From: G964291335 sp964291335 | Lineage (GTDB): Bacteria > Chloroflexota > Dehalococcoidia > Lucifugimonadales > UBA3495 | Assembly: GCA_964291335.2 (NCBI GenBank) | Contig: OZ219748.1 | Location: 1-64,000, forward strand | DNA length: 64,000 bases | Reading direction: 5' to 3' | Shown: one piece after another, positions 36,869 through 46,234 of the stretch | Position numbering within the stretch: position 1 is the first letter of the stretch | Layout: every line of letters starts with the position of its first letter | Notes under the pieces: model-generated | What the model saw: the letters and a program-made list of their open reading frames with translations, nothing else | The model's database searches: none | Told to the model about the DNA's origin: nothing | Program-made: the position numbers and the translations under genes

Positions 36869-38062
36869 ATGTCATTGAGCACCACAACAAATCAGGAGAT
36901 AACAACTAAAGAAACCAACATGCAATGCGGATCCACTGTCTCCGCCACTACTCCCTATACCAATGAATCACTAGCTAACCGCATCAGGGCAGCCAGTAAC
37001 AGAATGTCTGAGCTCAAAGAACAAGGCCAGTTTCGCGAGATGCACACAGAAGCCAGAAATGCCTGGCTGCAACAAGCGCAACCCTGGATTCAGAATGCTT
37101 GGGCAAAACGTTACCACTGGTTCGCCAACGGCAAAGACATTAACCCAGAGAAAATTGCACCCCAGCTCCTACTTGTTAAAACAACCGAGGAGAAAGACCT
37201 GTTCCGCCTGGCCCGTTACACTTGGTCCCTGCCCTACTCCCGGGGCTATGGAAGAAGACTCCGTTTCCTAATAAAAGACGAGGAGCATGACAAACTAATC
37301 GGAATCCTTGGCTTGCAATCTCCACCTATCAATTTCTTGCCAAGGGATGAGAAAATCCGCTACCCGGAAACACTAAAAGTGGAAATGGTAAACCAGACCA
37401 TGGACGCTTTCACTCTAGGGGCAGTACCACCCTACAATCGACTTTTAGGTGGAAAGTTGATCATCTGTGCTGCTGCTAGCAAAGAAGTTGTAAAAGATTA
37501 CCAAGAAAAATACGCAGAAGCCACCACCTGGCTGAACAGAGAAACACTGCCCCCACAATTGGTAATGATAACCACTACCAGCGCCTTTGGACGTAGCAGT
37601 ATATACAACCGAGTCTTCTACGAGAACGATAAGGGGCACCGCCGCCCATTAGCGGAACAATTGGGTTATACCAAAGGCTATGGCAATTTTCACTTGCACC
37701 AGGTTTACCAAGACATCAAGAATTTCCTGACTGATCAAGGTTATGAGGACGTGAATAAAGGCTACGGACGCGGCCCAAAGCCGGTATGGCAGAACATCAG
37801 CAAAACCCTTACTATGCTAGGGATAAGCCATGAGAGATTGAATCATGGTATACCCCGCCAAGCTTGGAGCATCCCGCTGGCCAGAAACGCTTGGGAATAC
37901 CTTAGCGGAGAAGACCAAGAACCTGACTACTACGACATTCCTTTTCATCGGTTAGCCGAATGGTGGAAAAGACGATGGCTACTTCCTAGATCTCGAAGGA
38001 TCTCCGATTGGAAAGATTGGCGCCGGGAATTCCTACTACAATCAATTACGGTCACAAAGTGA
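36869..38062 (+). CDS. DruA-like protein (DUF4338, Druantia-associated)
   Basis: This 397-residue protein has the DUF4338 core: KLIGILGLQSPPINFLPRDEKI, MDAFTLGAVPPYNRLLGGKLIICAAASKEVV, and ITTTSAFGRSSIYNRVFY. DruA is part of the Druantia anti-phage system; its biochemical role is not settled. A GAGG site precedes the ATG. No DruE-type helicase is beside it; instead a HerA-NurA-like pair lies convergent, 73 bases away. It is more AT-rich than the backbone, consistent with horizontal arrival. Confidence 0.88.
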   Translation: MSLSTTTNQEITTKETNMQCGSTVSATTPYTNESLANRIRAASNRMSELKEQGQFREMHTEARNAWLQQAQPWIQNAWAKRYHWFANGKDINPEKIAPQLLLVKTTEEKDLFRLARYTWSLPYSRGYGRRLRFLIKDEEHDKLIGILGLQSPPINFLPRDEKIRYPETLKVEMVNQTMDAFTLGAVPPYNRLLGGKLIICAAASKEVVKDYQEKYAEATTWLNRETLPPQLVMITTTSAFGRSSIYNRVFYENDKGHRRPLAEQLGYTKGYGNFHLHQVYQDIKNFLTDQGYEDVNKGYGRGPKPVWQNISKTLTMLGISHERLNHGIPRQAWSIPLARNAWEYLSGEDQEPDYYDIPFHRLAEWWKRRWLLPRSRRISDWKDWRREFLLQSITVTK

Positions 38063-38135
38063 TTTCGTTAACCTGCACTGGCAAGCTAGACAACATAGCT
38101 GTAGAACTCAAGTGCATCGCAACAACGCGAACACA

Positions 38136-40355
38136 TCACAACAACTGCAGTTGCTCAGCCGCTCCCTTTGATCCCAAAGCCTTAGCAATCCGCTTGATAT
38201 TCTCTCTAGCCGGTATTGGATCAAATACCAAATCACGCTGACTGCCGCTACCGCGCCTAATTTCAGCCAGTCTCTCAAACACTGCTGCACGAAACTCAGC
38301 ACTTAGATGAGATCCCCAGACTTTACTCTTCTCATGGGCATCATAGACTGCAAATGGCAATAGCCGTACTACCGGACGATCTACCATAAAATTATGGTCA
38401 CGGTCTTGCGCAAACTGACCGTCGTGCAAAGCCTCCACTATCAATCGCATGCGGCTTGATATTCGTTCCCGCATAGAATCCGAAGAACCGAGACAACGCA
38501 ATGAATCCAGAAACTCGTAACGCGGTAGCTGAGGTGCTGGGTCGCCCGCCGTATGTCCGACATAAAACGAGACATAATCCGCCTTTCGACACATCTGAAC
38601 ATACGGCTCATCAGCTACAGTGACAGTCTCCAAATAGTGTAAGTCACCACCAAAAGAATCTCGCTTACTCTTAGCATCATCCCGTAATCGCTCGAAGTAA
38701 TTCACCCAATCCTCATCCAACACCCCTAGGTAACGCAACTCTCCATCCAGTTGCGGAAAAGGTCTAAGGATTGCAAAGGAACATAGGTAATCCCCAGACT
38801 TAATCCGGGCCCCACTATCCAATTCCAGATCAGCAGCAACCATTAGTTGCGTCATGACCTGGTGATCACTCAAACGCGAAAAACCGGAATGAATCCAATC
38901 CGAAGCAATAGCACACCCATCTTCCTTACCTGGAATGATGCTGCAAGCAGACCCTCGAACAACATACCAGTTAACTAACTCGGCAAAAGCTCTCATTTGA
39001 GTACTTTTGACAACACCAGCTAAAACCTGACGCTCTGATCCAGACACCGATTGCAACATACTCCACCACAGATTCAGAGTCTTCCGATAAACTTCTCCGG
39101 AAACACTATCATCACTATAGAAATGCCACATCAATTCCCGAACCTGTGGGGTAACTGGCCCGTCCCGGAAGTGAACTACCGGTTTTGGAAGCACCATACG
39201 GCGCCCTCGACCCAATACTGATCCATCACCGAGGATATTCGCGATCCCCAACACTACCCGTTGATCCACTTGACACTGCACTAGCTCCAAAGCAGCCTGC
39301 TTCAAATGCTCGTAGCCAGCATCTGTCAAATCAGGAAACCAAATACGAGCCAATACCATGGCAAAATTCTCCGGATCACTGAGAGCCGCACGATTCAAAG
39401 GTACAGAATGGTAAGGGTACTCAAAACGACCTGCTATTCCCTCTGGCAACTGTAAAGCAGCCAAAGCATTGTTAAATGTCAGCACCAGACCGGCGTGGTT
39501 ATCTGAAAAATTAGTCCCTTGAAAACCCGAAACATTCATAGAGTGAGAACTACCATCACTACCACCAATTACAAAAGGACGCTCAACGTCTTCTTCAGTA
39601 TTCCCTGCCTTCATCCAGAAGAGAACAGACTCACCAAAAACCCTTCGCCTCAGAGCACCCTCGACAATACCCCAATCAGGATTAACCAATTTACCACTTA
39701 AAGCATCGTCAACACTGCCAGTAGGCATGTCCACACAGGACAAGCCATAATACGAGTGTGCTAGCAGTCTCATCGCACTAAAAGCAGCCTTTATGCTGTT
39801 TAACCCATCTGGCGATGGGTTCCCATCAATCCGATATCTACGTACAAGTGCATTGAAGTCATTAACCTTATCCTGCAACATCCTTAAAACCAGCATAACG
39901 GGGTCTTCTTGCAACAGCCCAAGGACAGCAAGCCGTAACACTCTTGCCCCTTCACTACTAAAGACCAACTGACCATTTAGATATTCCGCATAAGCGTCTG
40001 GGTCCAACATCCGAGACGGGTCGATTCCCAAAGCACCGCTAAACAACCCATACTCAAGGCGCAATCCATCGTTAATATCCTCCAACGAAATACGCCAATT
40101 TTCTGAAACTAGAAAGCGACTAGACTCACCAGTCTGACTTGGCACATCAACCAGTACCCCACGTTCTACAAGCCGCCGCACTACGCCCTGATAGGCCTGC
40201 ACCGTCACACGGTCTCCCAACTCCTCCGGAGCTTGCAGTGCCTCCCATACATCCCTGACAGTGACTCCTAGCGAGCCACCGTTGAGATGAACGTAACGCA
40301 CGACTGCAGCTTCGCGGTCCTTAGATGTAATCTTATTCACTGTTCTCACGTCCAT
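38136..40355 (-). CDS. NurA-like nuclease with N-terminal winged helix
   Basis: The start at ATG 40355 overlaps herA by 23 bases. The 739-residue protein opens with a winged-helix-like segment (AAVVRYVHLNGGSLGVTVRDVWEAL). NurA-type motifs then appear in order: SDGSSHSM (about 267), FRDGPVTP (about 397), GVVKSTQMRAF (about 447), LPRYEFLDSL and LPFAVYDAHEKSKV (about 670), matching the Asp, Asp, Lys and His positions of NurA 5'-3' nucleases. It is nearly twice the usual NurA length. Pairing with HerA supports a DNA end-processing or defence nuclease. Confidence 0.7.
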   Translation of the reverse strand: MDVRTVNKITSKDREAAVVRYVHLNGGSLGVTVRDVWEALQAPEELGDRVTVQAYQGVVRRLVERGVLVDVPSQTGESSRFLVSENWRISLEDINDGLRLEYGLFSGALGIDPSRMLDPDAYAEYLNGQLVFSSEGARVLRLAVLGLLQEDPVMLVLRMLQDKVNDFNALVRRYRIDGNPSPDGLNSIKAAFSAMRLLAHSYYGLSCVDMPTGSVDDALSGKLVNPDWGIVEGALRRRVFGESVLFWMKAGNTEEDVERPFVIGGSDGSSHSMNVSGFQGTNFSDNHAGLVLTFNNALAALQLPEGIAGRFEYPYHSVPLNRAALSDPENFAMVLARIWFPDLTDAGYEHLKQAALELVQCQVDQRVVLGIANILGDGSVLGRGRRMVLPKPVVHFRDGPVTPQVRELMWHFYSDDSVSGEVYRKTLNLWWSMLQSVSGSERQVLAGVVKSTQMRAFAELVNWYVVRGSACSIIPGKEDGCAIASDWIHSGFSRLSDHQVMTQLMVAADLELDSGARIKSGDYLCSFAILRPFPQLDGELRYLGVLDEDWVNYFERLRDDAKSKRDSFGGDLHYLETVTVADEPYVQMCRKADYVSFYVGHTAGDPAPQLPRYEFLDSLRCLGSSDSMRERISSRMRLIVEALHDGQFAQDRDHNFMVDRPVVRLLPFAVYDAHEKSKVWGSHLSAEFRAAVFERLAEIRRGSGSQRDLVFDPIPARENIKRIAKALGSKGAAEQLQLL

Positions 40356-41946
40356 GAAAATGTTCCAGTGGAAGCTTGCCACTCCACCCTTTTTCAGCAA
40401 GTTCATCCCAGATCGGTGGACTACCACCACCATCCGTTGTTACACGACGACGTATGTCTACTACCGCCGCATGTTTCACGGTTTCAAACGCGCCAGTAAC
40501 CACGCAACGACCAACCGGCATCTTAGGCAACCCCCTGACCAAAGAGTCTGAAGCATCGGAGAAGACCCCCCGCAAGGCCTCCAGCTGATCAGGCTCAATC
40601 GCGTGGAGAAACCTCGTCAACAGACGCTTCAAAATGGAGCGGTCCACGTCAGCAGGGCTCTGCGTAGTTAGAATCAAACCTATCCGCAAATGACGTCCCA
40701 GGCGGGCGATTTCACGTAAGACTTGCTTGGTCACTGCTTCTTCATCTCTAGGAGCCACTAGATGAAATTCATCCACAGAGAAAACCAAGAATGGGAGATT
40801 GCCGGCCAGCGCCAGCCGTTGCAAATCCCGTGCTACTGAGGCTGTTACCAACCGTAAATCCGACACCAACATCCGACGACAGTCAATATTGATAAAAGTC
40901 CCAGGCTGCAACTCAGATTCCCAGTTAAAGGGAGCACCTATGTAACTCAACTTATTCAGACTCTCAACGCGAGCAGCTGCTGGATTGGAAGTTTGACTTT
41001 TCATATCAAGAGTAGGAGCCAAGCGTACGATCGCATCACGGAGATCCTGAATCCCAAAGTCTTCACCTAACCGGAACACTCGCTCCTTGATCAATTGTTC
41101 CTGAGCGTGAGCTACTAGCGTCTCAATATTTGTACCGCGATTGATTGCCGGGACAGCATCAATCACATCCTGACCTGTCAATGCACTGAGTGGCAAAGTA
41201 AACTCACCTCGTTCCACGGACAGACTCCGCCCTCCTAAATCGCGAGCGCAATCCACCATCTCCCCGTTCACGTCAATGTTCACTTGCGGCACTCCCAAAC
41301 GTGCAAGTTCTTCAGCAAGGACACCCCTGGTATAACTCTTCCCACTACCGATACCCCCGGCGATAAATATGTGCCGTTGGGCCACATTGCGAGACAAATT
41401 AACTGGAACACCAATACCCGACATTTCGCCAATCTCCAACGCAATATTGGCCCTGTCTTCAAAACCGAATGCAGCAGAAATCAACTTGCTATCAGCACCA
41501 AAAACAGGGGAACCGGCACGGGCAATAGACTGAGGGGGCTGAGTTCGCTTCACGTAGCAGTATTGGCAATCTAAAACAACCTCCTCGAGAGGCTCCGCAT
41601 CAACAACTCGGTAAATCACTGTCGAACGCCCTTCAGGAGCGTACTTGATCGGAATCGGTATAACCTCACGTACAGTTGCACCTTCAGCAGTCTCGTGAGG
41701 ATTAACCTCCCGCACTCCATTCACCATCAACAAGAGAAAAACTCTCTCTGACATATTGGGCACAAAGCACTCTCCTACTTCCACCGCCACAACACGACCG
41801 GCTGTAGTTGACGAATAACCATCTAGGCGAAAACGTACAGAATCCAAACTTGGAGTGTTCTCTTCATGAACAACGCACCCTATGGGCCTTTCGAGTCTCA
41901 GCACTTCCTTATCAGATACATTCCCCAAAACTACTTGGTGGTTCAT
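40333..41946 (-). CDS. herA: HerA-like (DUF87) hexameric DNA translocase
   Basis: The start at ATG 41946 (GGAGGAG upstream) gives 537 residues. An N-terminal HAS-barrel-like region (about 1-150) is followed by Walker A GGIGSGKSYT (about 198), NIDVNGEMVD, then Walker B VFSVDEFHLVAPRD (about 393) and LILTTQSPADVD with the arginine-finger region GRCVVTGAF. HerA pumps DNA and drives the NurA nuclease. In bacteria HerA paired with nucleases is a recurrent defence arrangement. A good promoter lies just upstream. Confidence 0.9.
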   Translation of the reverse strand: MNHQVVLGNVSDKEVLRLERPIGCVVHEENTPSLDSVRFRLDGYSSTTAGRVVAVEVGECFVPNMSERVFLLLMVNGVREVNPHETAEGATVREVIPIPIKYAPEGRSTVIYRVVDAEPLEEVVLDCQYCYVKRTQPPQSIARAGSPVFGADSKLISAAFGFEDRANIALEIGEMSGIGVPVNLSRNVAQRHIFIAGGIGSGKSYTRGVLAEELARLGVPQVNIDVNGEMVDCARDLGGRSLSVERGEFTLPLSALTGQDVIDAVPAINRGTNIETLVAHAQEQLIKERVFRLGEDFGIQDLRDAIVRLAPTLDMKSQTSNPAAARVESLNKLSYIGAPFNWESELQPGTFINIDCRRMLVSDLRLVTASVARDLQRLALAGNLPFLVFSVDEFHLVAPRDEEAVTKQVLREIARLGRHLRIGLILTTQSPADVDRSILKRLLTRFLHAIEPDQLEALRGVFSDASDSLVRGLPKMPVGRCVVTGAFETVKHAAVVDIRRRVTTDGGGSPPIWDELAEKGWSGKLPLEHFHGRENSE

Positions 41947-41998
41947 ATACTCCTCCAAAACATCCTCAAGAATAGCTATTAACAACTTTACATAAATC

Positions 41999-42027
41999 AA
42001 TTTACGATACTGCATTTATTATGTCAA
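41999..42027 (-). promoter_or_regulatory. Promoter of the herA-nurA operon
   Basis: On the - strand, TTGACA (42022-42027), a 17-base spacer and TAAATT (41999-42004) lie about 50 bases before the herA start. Confidence 0.75.
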
Positions 42028-42076
42028 CAGCAAAACATAAGATCCAACAAAAATCCTGAAGGGCTACGATCGCCCA

Positions 42077-42385
42077 ATGACATTCACCGGCCAGAACTCT
42101 ACTGTCAATCATTCACATCGCTTCCATCATAGACATCATCGCCAGAACCGGCTGTTACCTGGTGAAAGGTACTACACCGGAACGAATCTAGGACCTGGAA
42201 AGCGGCAGGATCGACCTGCGCAGCCTGCTGCTTGAGAACCCACACGACCGTTGGTATTTGACCTACGACGACACCAATCTGTCTCATCCGTTGGAACTTC
42301 TACCACAGGACACCCCCCCCTTGACGCTCAGGACTTCCTGCCGCCGGAGAATTACTTTCTCGGAGAAAAGAACACCGAAACGTAA
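42077..42385 (+). pseudogene. Decayed copy of the 44490 gene family
   Basis: Compared with the gene at 44490, the copy keeps TPERI, then DLESGRIDLRSLLLENPHDRWYLTYDD and finally DFLPPENYFLGEK. It has a frame change near 42110, an in-frame TAG (42191-42193) where the paralogue has AGC, and a one-base shift at a C8 run (42313-42320). Confidence 0.75.
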
Positions 42386-42607
42386 GGCCAAGCAACTCAG
42401 GAATGCCCGCTCACGGAAACAATCCGCCGGACGGAATACCCTACCCTGCGCGATCGGCAAGAACCGAAATCCTGCCAGCGCCGAAGACGCCGGGGTGAAT
42501 TTCCGACAATACGATCTGAACCCGGCCTTGACCACAGCCATACCACCGTGCCAACCCCTCTTTCACCGCAACCCCCGAACCGCTACAATCAAGGCAGGGT
42601 GAATGAC

Positions 42608-43402
42608 ATGACGCAGCAGAACATCCATACCTTGCAGGACATACTGGACGCGCTGGAAAATAACCCGGACCTGCAGCGGGAATTCCACAAACACCTGGTC
42701 TCCGCGGTCAGGAGCGACAGCGAACTGCGTGAGGAACTTCGAAAGGAGATCCTGACCGAGGAATTGCTCCAACTCCCGGCGCGGTTCACACGTCTGGAGG
42801 AAACCGTAGAGGAAATCAAGCAGGATGTAACCGAACTCAAGCAGGACATGGTAGAAGTCAAGGATAGATTTGACCACCTGGAACAAGGCCAGGAACGAAT
42901 GTCCGGCCAGATAGCCCACCTGACCCAGGAGCAGATCCGTATGTCCGGCGAACTGGCGCGCCTGAACGGCAAAGATTACCAAACCAGGGCAGTCAACCAG
43001 GCACGCCGAACGATCCGGCATGAACTCAATATGGAAGACTCAAACCTGATCCATCCCAACCAGGAAGGAATCCCGGCAAAATTCAAGAAGGAAATCCTGA
43101 CCCCCGCCAAACTCGCCGGACGGATCAACCAGAACCAGGTGGAAGACCTGGAAAACGCCGACGGGATTATCCAGTGTGAAAACCCTGACGGACAGATCAT
43201 CTACGCCGTAGTGGAAATGTCCATCACGGTTCAGAAACACGACCGGGAAAGAGCGGTTCGCCGCGCCGGAATAATGGAACAGGCCACCGGGATACCAACC
43301 ATCCCCTACGTCGCAGGAACCAAACAGGATCCGCCCGAATCCGGCGAAAGCCCGGTAAGGTTCCTGGAATACCAGTGGGATCAGGAGAACCGGCAGGATT
43401 GA
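42608..43402 (+). CDS. Coiled-coil protein with PD-(D/E)XK-like C-terminal domain
   Basis: The start is ATG 42608 after GGGTGA. The 264-residue product has a heptad-rich coiled coil (about 20-110: RLEETVEEIKQDVTELKQDMVEVKDRF) and a C-terminal domain with YAVVEMSITVQKHDRERAVRRAGIMEQATG, as in DUF3782-type predicted nuclease-like proteins, where a strand ending in a Glu is followed by a helix. The gene at 45390 carries the same C-terminal domain. A TACAAT element precedes both genes in nearly the same sequence context (42588, 45366). Confidence 0.65.
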   Translation: MTQQNIHTLQDILDALENNPDLQREFHKHLVSAVRSDSELREELRKEILTEELLQLPARFTRLEETVEEIKQDVTELKQDMVEVKDRFDHLEQGQERMSGQIAHLTQEQIRMSGELARLNGKDYQTRAVNQARRTIRHELNMEDSNLIHPNQEGIPAKFKKEILTPAKLAGRINQNQVEDLENADGIIQCENPDGQIIYAVVEMSITVQKHDRERAVRRAGIMEQATGIPTIPYVAGTKQDPPESGESPVRFLEYQWDQENRQD

Positions 43403-43656
43403 TCCGGCCCACTCTGCACAGCCTAAGGACCCGGCATGCCGAATATGTTCAAGAGAAAGAAACCGTTCCGAGGACCGGACATCAAACCATCCATCTTTCC
43501 ATCGGCGGAAATACCGATGCCTCCGCCGAAATCAGGGCGCTGGAGACTCAGGCAGCAGAAGACGCCCCCCGGCGCCGACCCGCCGATGAATAAAGCCGGG
43601 GAACAAAGAAACCAGCCGCCGCGTGCTGAACGCCCCCGACCCTGATCTATCCCTGG

Positions 43657-44055
43657 ATGAAACGCAAAATGCAGTACCGCGAACCCCTGCCGCCGGATTG
43701 CCCTCCGCTCATCGCGCAGGACATTACAGAGCGGACGGTGCGTTATCGACTGTTGGAGAACGCTACTCCCAAACCGGAAGACTTCGACTCCTACGTGAAG
43801 AGGAACGGACGGGTAAACCGGCGAATCCGCAGGACCACTTGCGAGCAAAACGGCGTCTCACTGTTTGCATCACCAGAGGCCGCCCTGCGCATGATGAATA
43901 GCGGCCTCAACAAAAACCGCCGCTGGCAGGCTGTCGGCGAATTGACCATACTTGCCGGAGCCGGCAAATTCAACCCAATTGAACCTGACGAACATCAAAC
44001 CTGGTGGCCGTCAAAAAGGTTTGACCAGGTAAAAAACTGCAAGGTGATGCCATGA
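43657..44055 (+). CDS. Hypothetical protein, first of a coupled pair
   Basis: This 132-residue soluble protein (start ATG 43657 or 43669) has SPEAALRMMNSGLNKNRRWQAVGELTILAGAGKF in its second half. Its stop overlaps the next gene's start (ATGA). The pairing with a DUF6575-like small protein is reminiscent of toxin-antitoxin or immunity pairs, but no family is recognised. The 250 bases before it hold only weak overlapping frames. Confidence 0.6.
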   Translation: MKRKMQYREPLPPDCPPLIAQDITERTVRYRLLENATPKPEDFDSYVKRNGRVNRRIRRTTCEQNGVSLFASPEAALRMMNSGLNKNRRWQAVGELTILAGAGKFNPIEPDEHQTWWPSKRFDQVKNCKVMP

Positions 44056-44471
44056 AAGTCGCATTCAGCGAATCTATACTTTATTACGACTGCGAGTTGC
44101 TTTTCGAAGCCGTGGACGAAAATGGTCGAGGTTACATCGCAGTCCATGACGGCTGCCAAACGGATTGCGAATACATTGTCGCCCCGGAGACCCGCGCAAA
44201 TCTGACCGCGTTCAAGGCTGGCCGGATCGGACTGCGCGACCTGCTCCTCGCGGCGCCGGACGGAGAGTGGTATATCACGGAACCGGGAGGGGATGCTGAG
44301 GCAATACCCTTGATCCGCCAGCCTACCCCCATCACGGAACAGGCAGATTTGCTGGAAACGGATTATTACGTAATGACCGCTGATACCGCCCAAACCCAAC
44401 CGGAAGGCGCAGAAAAGCATCTGCCTCCGGAAAACGCAGCAACACACAATGCCGCGTTCTCGAAGCCCTGA
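44052..44471 (+). CDS. Hypothetical protein, paralogue of the 44490 gene
   Basis: This 139-residue protein shares the plan of its neighbour: an opening YYDCELLFEAVDENGRGYIAVHD, then a segment FKAGRIGLRDLLLAAPDGEWYI that aligns with LEKGRIDLRSLLLENPYDHWYL. It resembles small DUF6575-type proteins; that name is tentative. It probably arose with the next gene by tandem duplication. Confidence 0.62.
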   Translation: MKVAFSESILYYDCELLFEAVDENGRGYIAVHDGCQTDCEYIVAPETRANLTAFKAGRIGLRDLLLAAPDGEWYITEPGGDAEAIPLIRQPTPITEQADLLETDYYVMTADTAQTQPEGAEKHLPPENAATHNAAFSKP

Positions 44472-44489
44472 TGTTTGAGAGGCAATGAA

Positions 44490-44924
44490 ATGAACCGGAC
44501 GATACGGGCGACAAAAGTCTTGGACTACTACGATGGCGTTTGGGTATTCACAGGCCAGGACTCCAATAGCAGACAGTACGTAGGTTCCATCATAGACACC
44601 ACCGACGGGATCGACCGTTACCTGGTGAAAAGCGCTACGCCGGAACGTATAAGCGACCTGGAAAAGGGCAGGATCGACTTACGCAGCCTGTTACTTGAGA
44701 ACCCATACGACCATTGGTACCTTACCTACGACGGCGCTGCGCCGGACCAACCATTGGAACTGCATCTGCAAGACGGCTCACTTGAAGACACGGAATTCCT
44801 GCCATCGGAGGGTTACTTTCCGGGCGAGGATGAATCCACGTTGTCGGCAGCGACGCACAACGCCGCCGCGCCCCACCTCATCGAAAAGCAAAGAGGACCT
44901 CAAAACCGAATACCCGCAGAATGA
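44490..44924 (+). CDS. Hypothetical protein, DUF6575-like
   Basis: ATG 44490 follows GAGAGG. The 144-residue product begins MNRTIRATKVLDYYDGVWVFTGQDSNSRQYVG and contains SDLEKGRIDLRSLLLENPYDHWYLTYDGAA. It is the intact member of a family with a tandem paralogue (44052) and a dead copy (42077). Function unknown; the spread of copies suggests a selected accessory role. Confidence 0.65.
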   Translation: MNRTIRATKVLDYYDGVWVFTGQDSNSRQYVGSIIDTTDGIDRYLVKSATPERISDLEKGRIDLRSLLLENPYDHWYLTYDGAAPDQPLELHLQDGSLEDTEFLPSEGYFPGEDESTLSAATHNAAAPHLIEKQRGPQNRIPAE

Positions 44925-45064
44925 CGCGTTCAGTACAGTAAGAAGGGACTATTACATAAGCGCTGCCGATCCCGGCCATCGCTGAATAAGAATCCGGAAG
45001 CTGCCGGCAGAAAAGTACTCGTATGGCATACCGCAGGCAAAACTGACGAAGCATGGAGAACGGC

Positions 45065-45264
45065 ATGAAAAACCGAGTTTTCACAGTGGAATTAGCCCCC
45101 GACGAAAACGGCTGGCTCGTTACCTGCCCGGCACTGGAAGAACATGCAGCCTATACTTGGGGGGGGGGGGCACTAAAGCGGAAGCGCTGACCAACATCGA
45201 TGAAGTAATCCGGATGATTCGAAAGCAACATTCCTTTACCCGTAATACAGCCGGAGCCGAATAA
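45065..45264 (+). pseudogene. HicB-like gene switched off by a G12 tract
   Basis: ATG 45065 gives MKNRVFTVELAPDENGWLVTCPALEEHAAYTW, a HicB start. It then runs into twelve G (45159-45170), after which this frame ends. The other frame continues the family exactly: GTKAEALTNIDEVIRMIRKQHSF to a TAA at 45262. Frame is restored by 10 or 13 G. No HicA partner adjoins. Confidence 0.75.
45159..45170 (+). repeat. G12 homopolymer inside hicB-like gene
   Basis: Twelve consecutive G at the strand-helix junction of the HicB fold; the present length puts the downstream half out of frame. Confidence 0.8.
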
Positions 45265-45389
45265 GATATGACCACGGGAACTCACCCCCAGCCCCACCGG
45301 ATCGCAAAAGCGCAACAGGACTCCCCCGACTCAGCAGAAAAGCCGCACCCAAACCAGGACCGGCTACAATCAAAAGAAAGGTGAAAGAA

Positions 45390-45878
45390 ATGAACGAAAA
45401 GGACACAAATGAATACATCCGGGACTGGCACGAGCGGATGTACTATAAGGACAATGCAATTCGCTACTCCCGCTCGCTGATGCGCAAAGCGCTCAATATA
45501 GAATCCTGCGAGACGCACCTGATCGGCGAAAAAGAACTAGATGAAGAAATCCTGCTCCCCGCAACGCGCGCCGGCCGGATCACCCAAGAACAGGCCGACG
45601 CAATATACAACTCCGGCTGCGTCGTCCGATACGAACAGGATAACGGGTACACCTGCTGCGCACTGGCCCAAATCGCGATCGTTATCCAGGACGAACACCG
45701 AATCCGGGCCAAACAATGCGCCGAACTGCTAAAGATGATTACCGGATACCCCACCTTCGCTTACGTCATCGGCATTAAAGAAGAACCGCCCAATCCCGGA
45801 GCCGAACTATCGGGAGCGACATTCATCCACTTCCGCCCCAAGCGGTACTTTGACCACATCCTGCCCGATGAACCCTGA
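45390..45878 (+). CDS. PD-(D/E)XK-like domain protein, short paralogue
   Basis: The 162-residue product (ATG 45390) shares with the 42608 protein the segment CCALAQIAIVIQDEHRIRAKQCAELLKMITGYPTFAYVIGIKEEPP, aligned to YAVVEMSITVQKHDRERAVRRAG and IPYVAGTKQDPP. It lacks the coiled-coil arm and the acidic residue in the AVVEMS strand, so it may be catalytically dead. The upstream TACAAT context is shared with the paralogue. Confidence 0.6.
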   Translation: MNEKDTNEYIRDWHERMYYKDNAIRYSRSLMRKALNIESCETHLIGEKELDEEILLPATRAGRITQEQADAIYNSGCVVRYEQDNGYTCCALAQIAIVIQDEHRIRAKQCAELLKMITGYPTFAYVIGIKEEPPNPGAELSGATFIHFRPKRYFDHILPDEP

Positions 45879-45882
45879 ACCT

Positions 45883-46101
45883 TTACCCGGCAGGTTCTAC
45901 TCCATACCGCAGCCGCCAATTCAGGCAGAGATTACTCAAACCGGATGCATACCCCTGGTAAGCAGCCAGTTTCTCCTCCTGTTCCCTGGGCCGTTCCTCA
46001 AAACCGGCCCGAACAATCACATCGCCGGAACCACAGTTTGCGATCAACTGACGCAGAGCGGCGCAATCCGCTAAAAGAAATCGATAATCGCGCACGTCCA
46101 T
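45883..46101 (-). CDS. Small hypothetical protein
   Basis: The start is taken at ATG 46101 behind GGGGGAA. The roughly 72-residue product includes FLLADCAALRQLIANCGSGDVIVRAGFEERPREQEEKLAAYQGY, a helical protein of unknown role. It is downstream of a 31-residue membrane peptide gene on the same strand and convergent with the 45390 gene. Confidence 0.5.
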   Translation of the reverse strand: MDVRDYRFLLADCAALRQLIANCGSGDVIVRAGFEERPREQEEKLAAYQGYASGLSNLCLNWRLRYGVEPAG

Positions 46102-46138
46102 AGTTTCCCCCATTCAGGACAACAGTCGGGATCGTTAC

Positions 46139-46234
46139 TCAGCCCAGCAGCCCCCAGCCGACCAGGAACCCCAACGAGACAACGCAAAAAACGGAGACAA
46201 TGATAATCCAATCGTTGATTAACCGGCTGTGCAT
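46139..46234 (-). CDS. 31-residue single-helix membrane peptide
   Basis: A short ORF, MHSRLINDWIIIVSVFC then VVSLGFLVGWGLLG, is essentially one transmembrane helix. A GAGGG sits 6 bases before the ATG. It precedes the 72-residue gene. Membrane peptides of this size occur as type I toxins or small regulators; this role is a guess. Confidence 0.42.
   Translation of the reverse strand: MHSRLINDWIIIVSVFCVVSLGFLVGWGLLG

Noticed and set aside
43375..43645. Two overlapping short + strand frames before the 43657 gene
   Set aside because: Neither has a ribosome site or family motif, and I could not choose between them.
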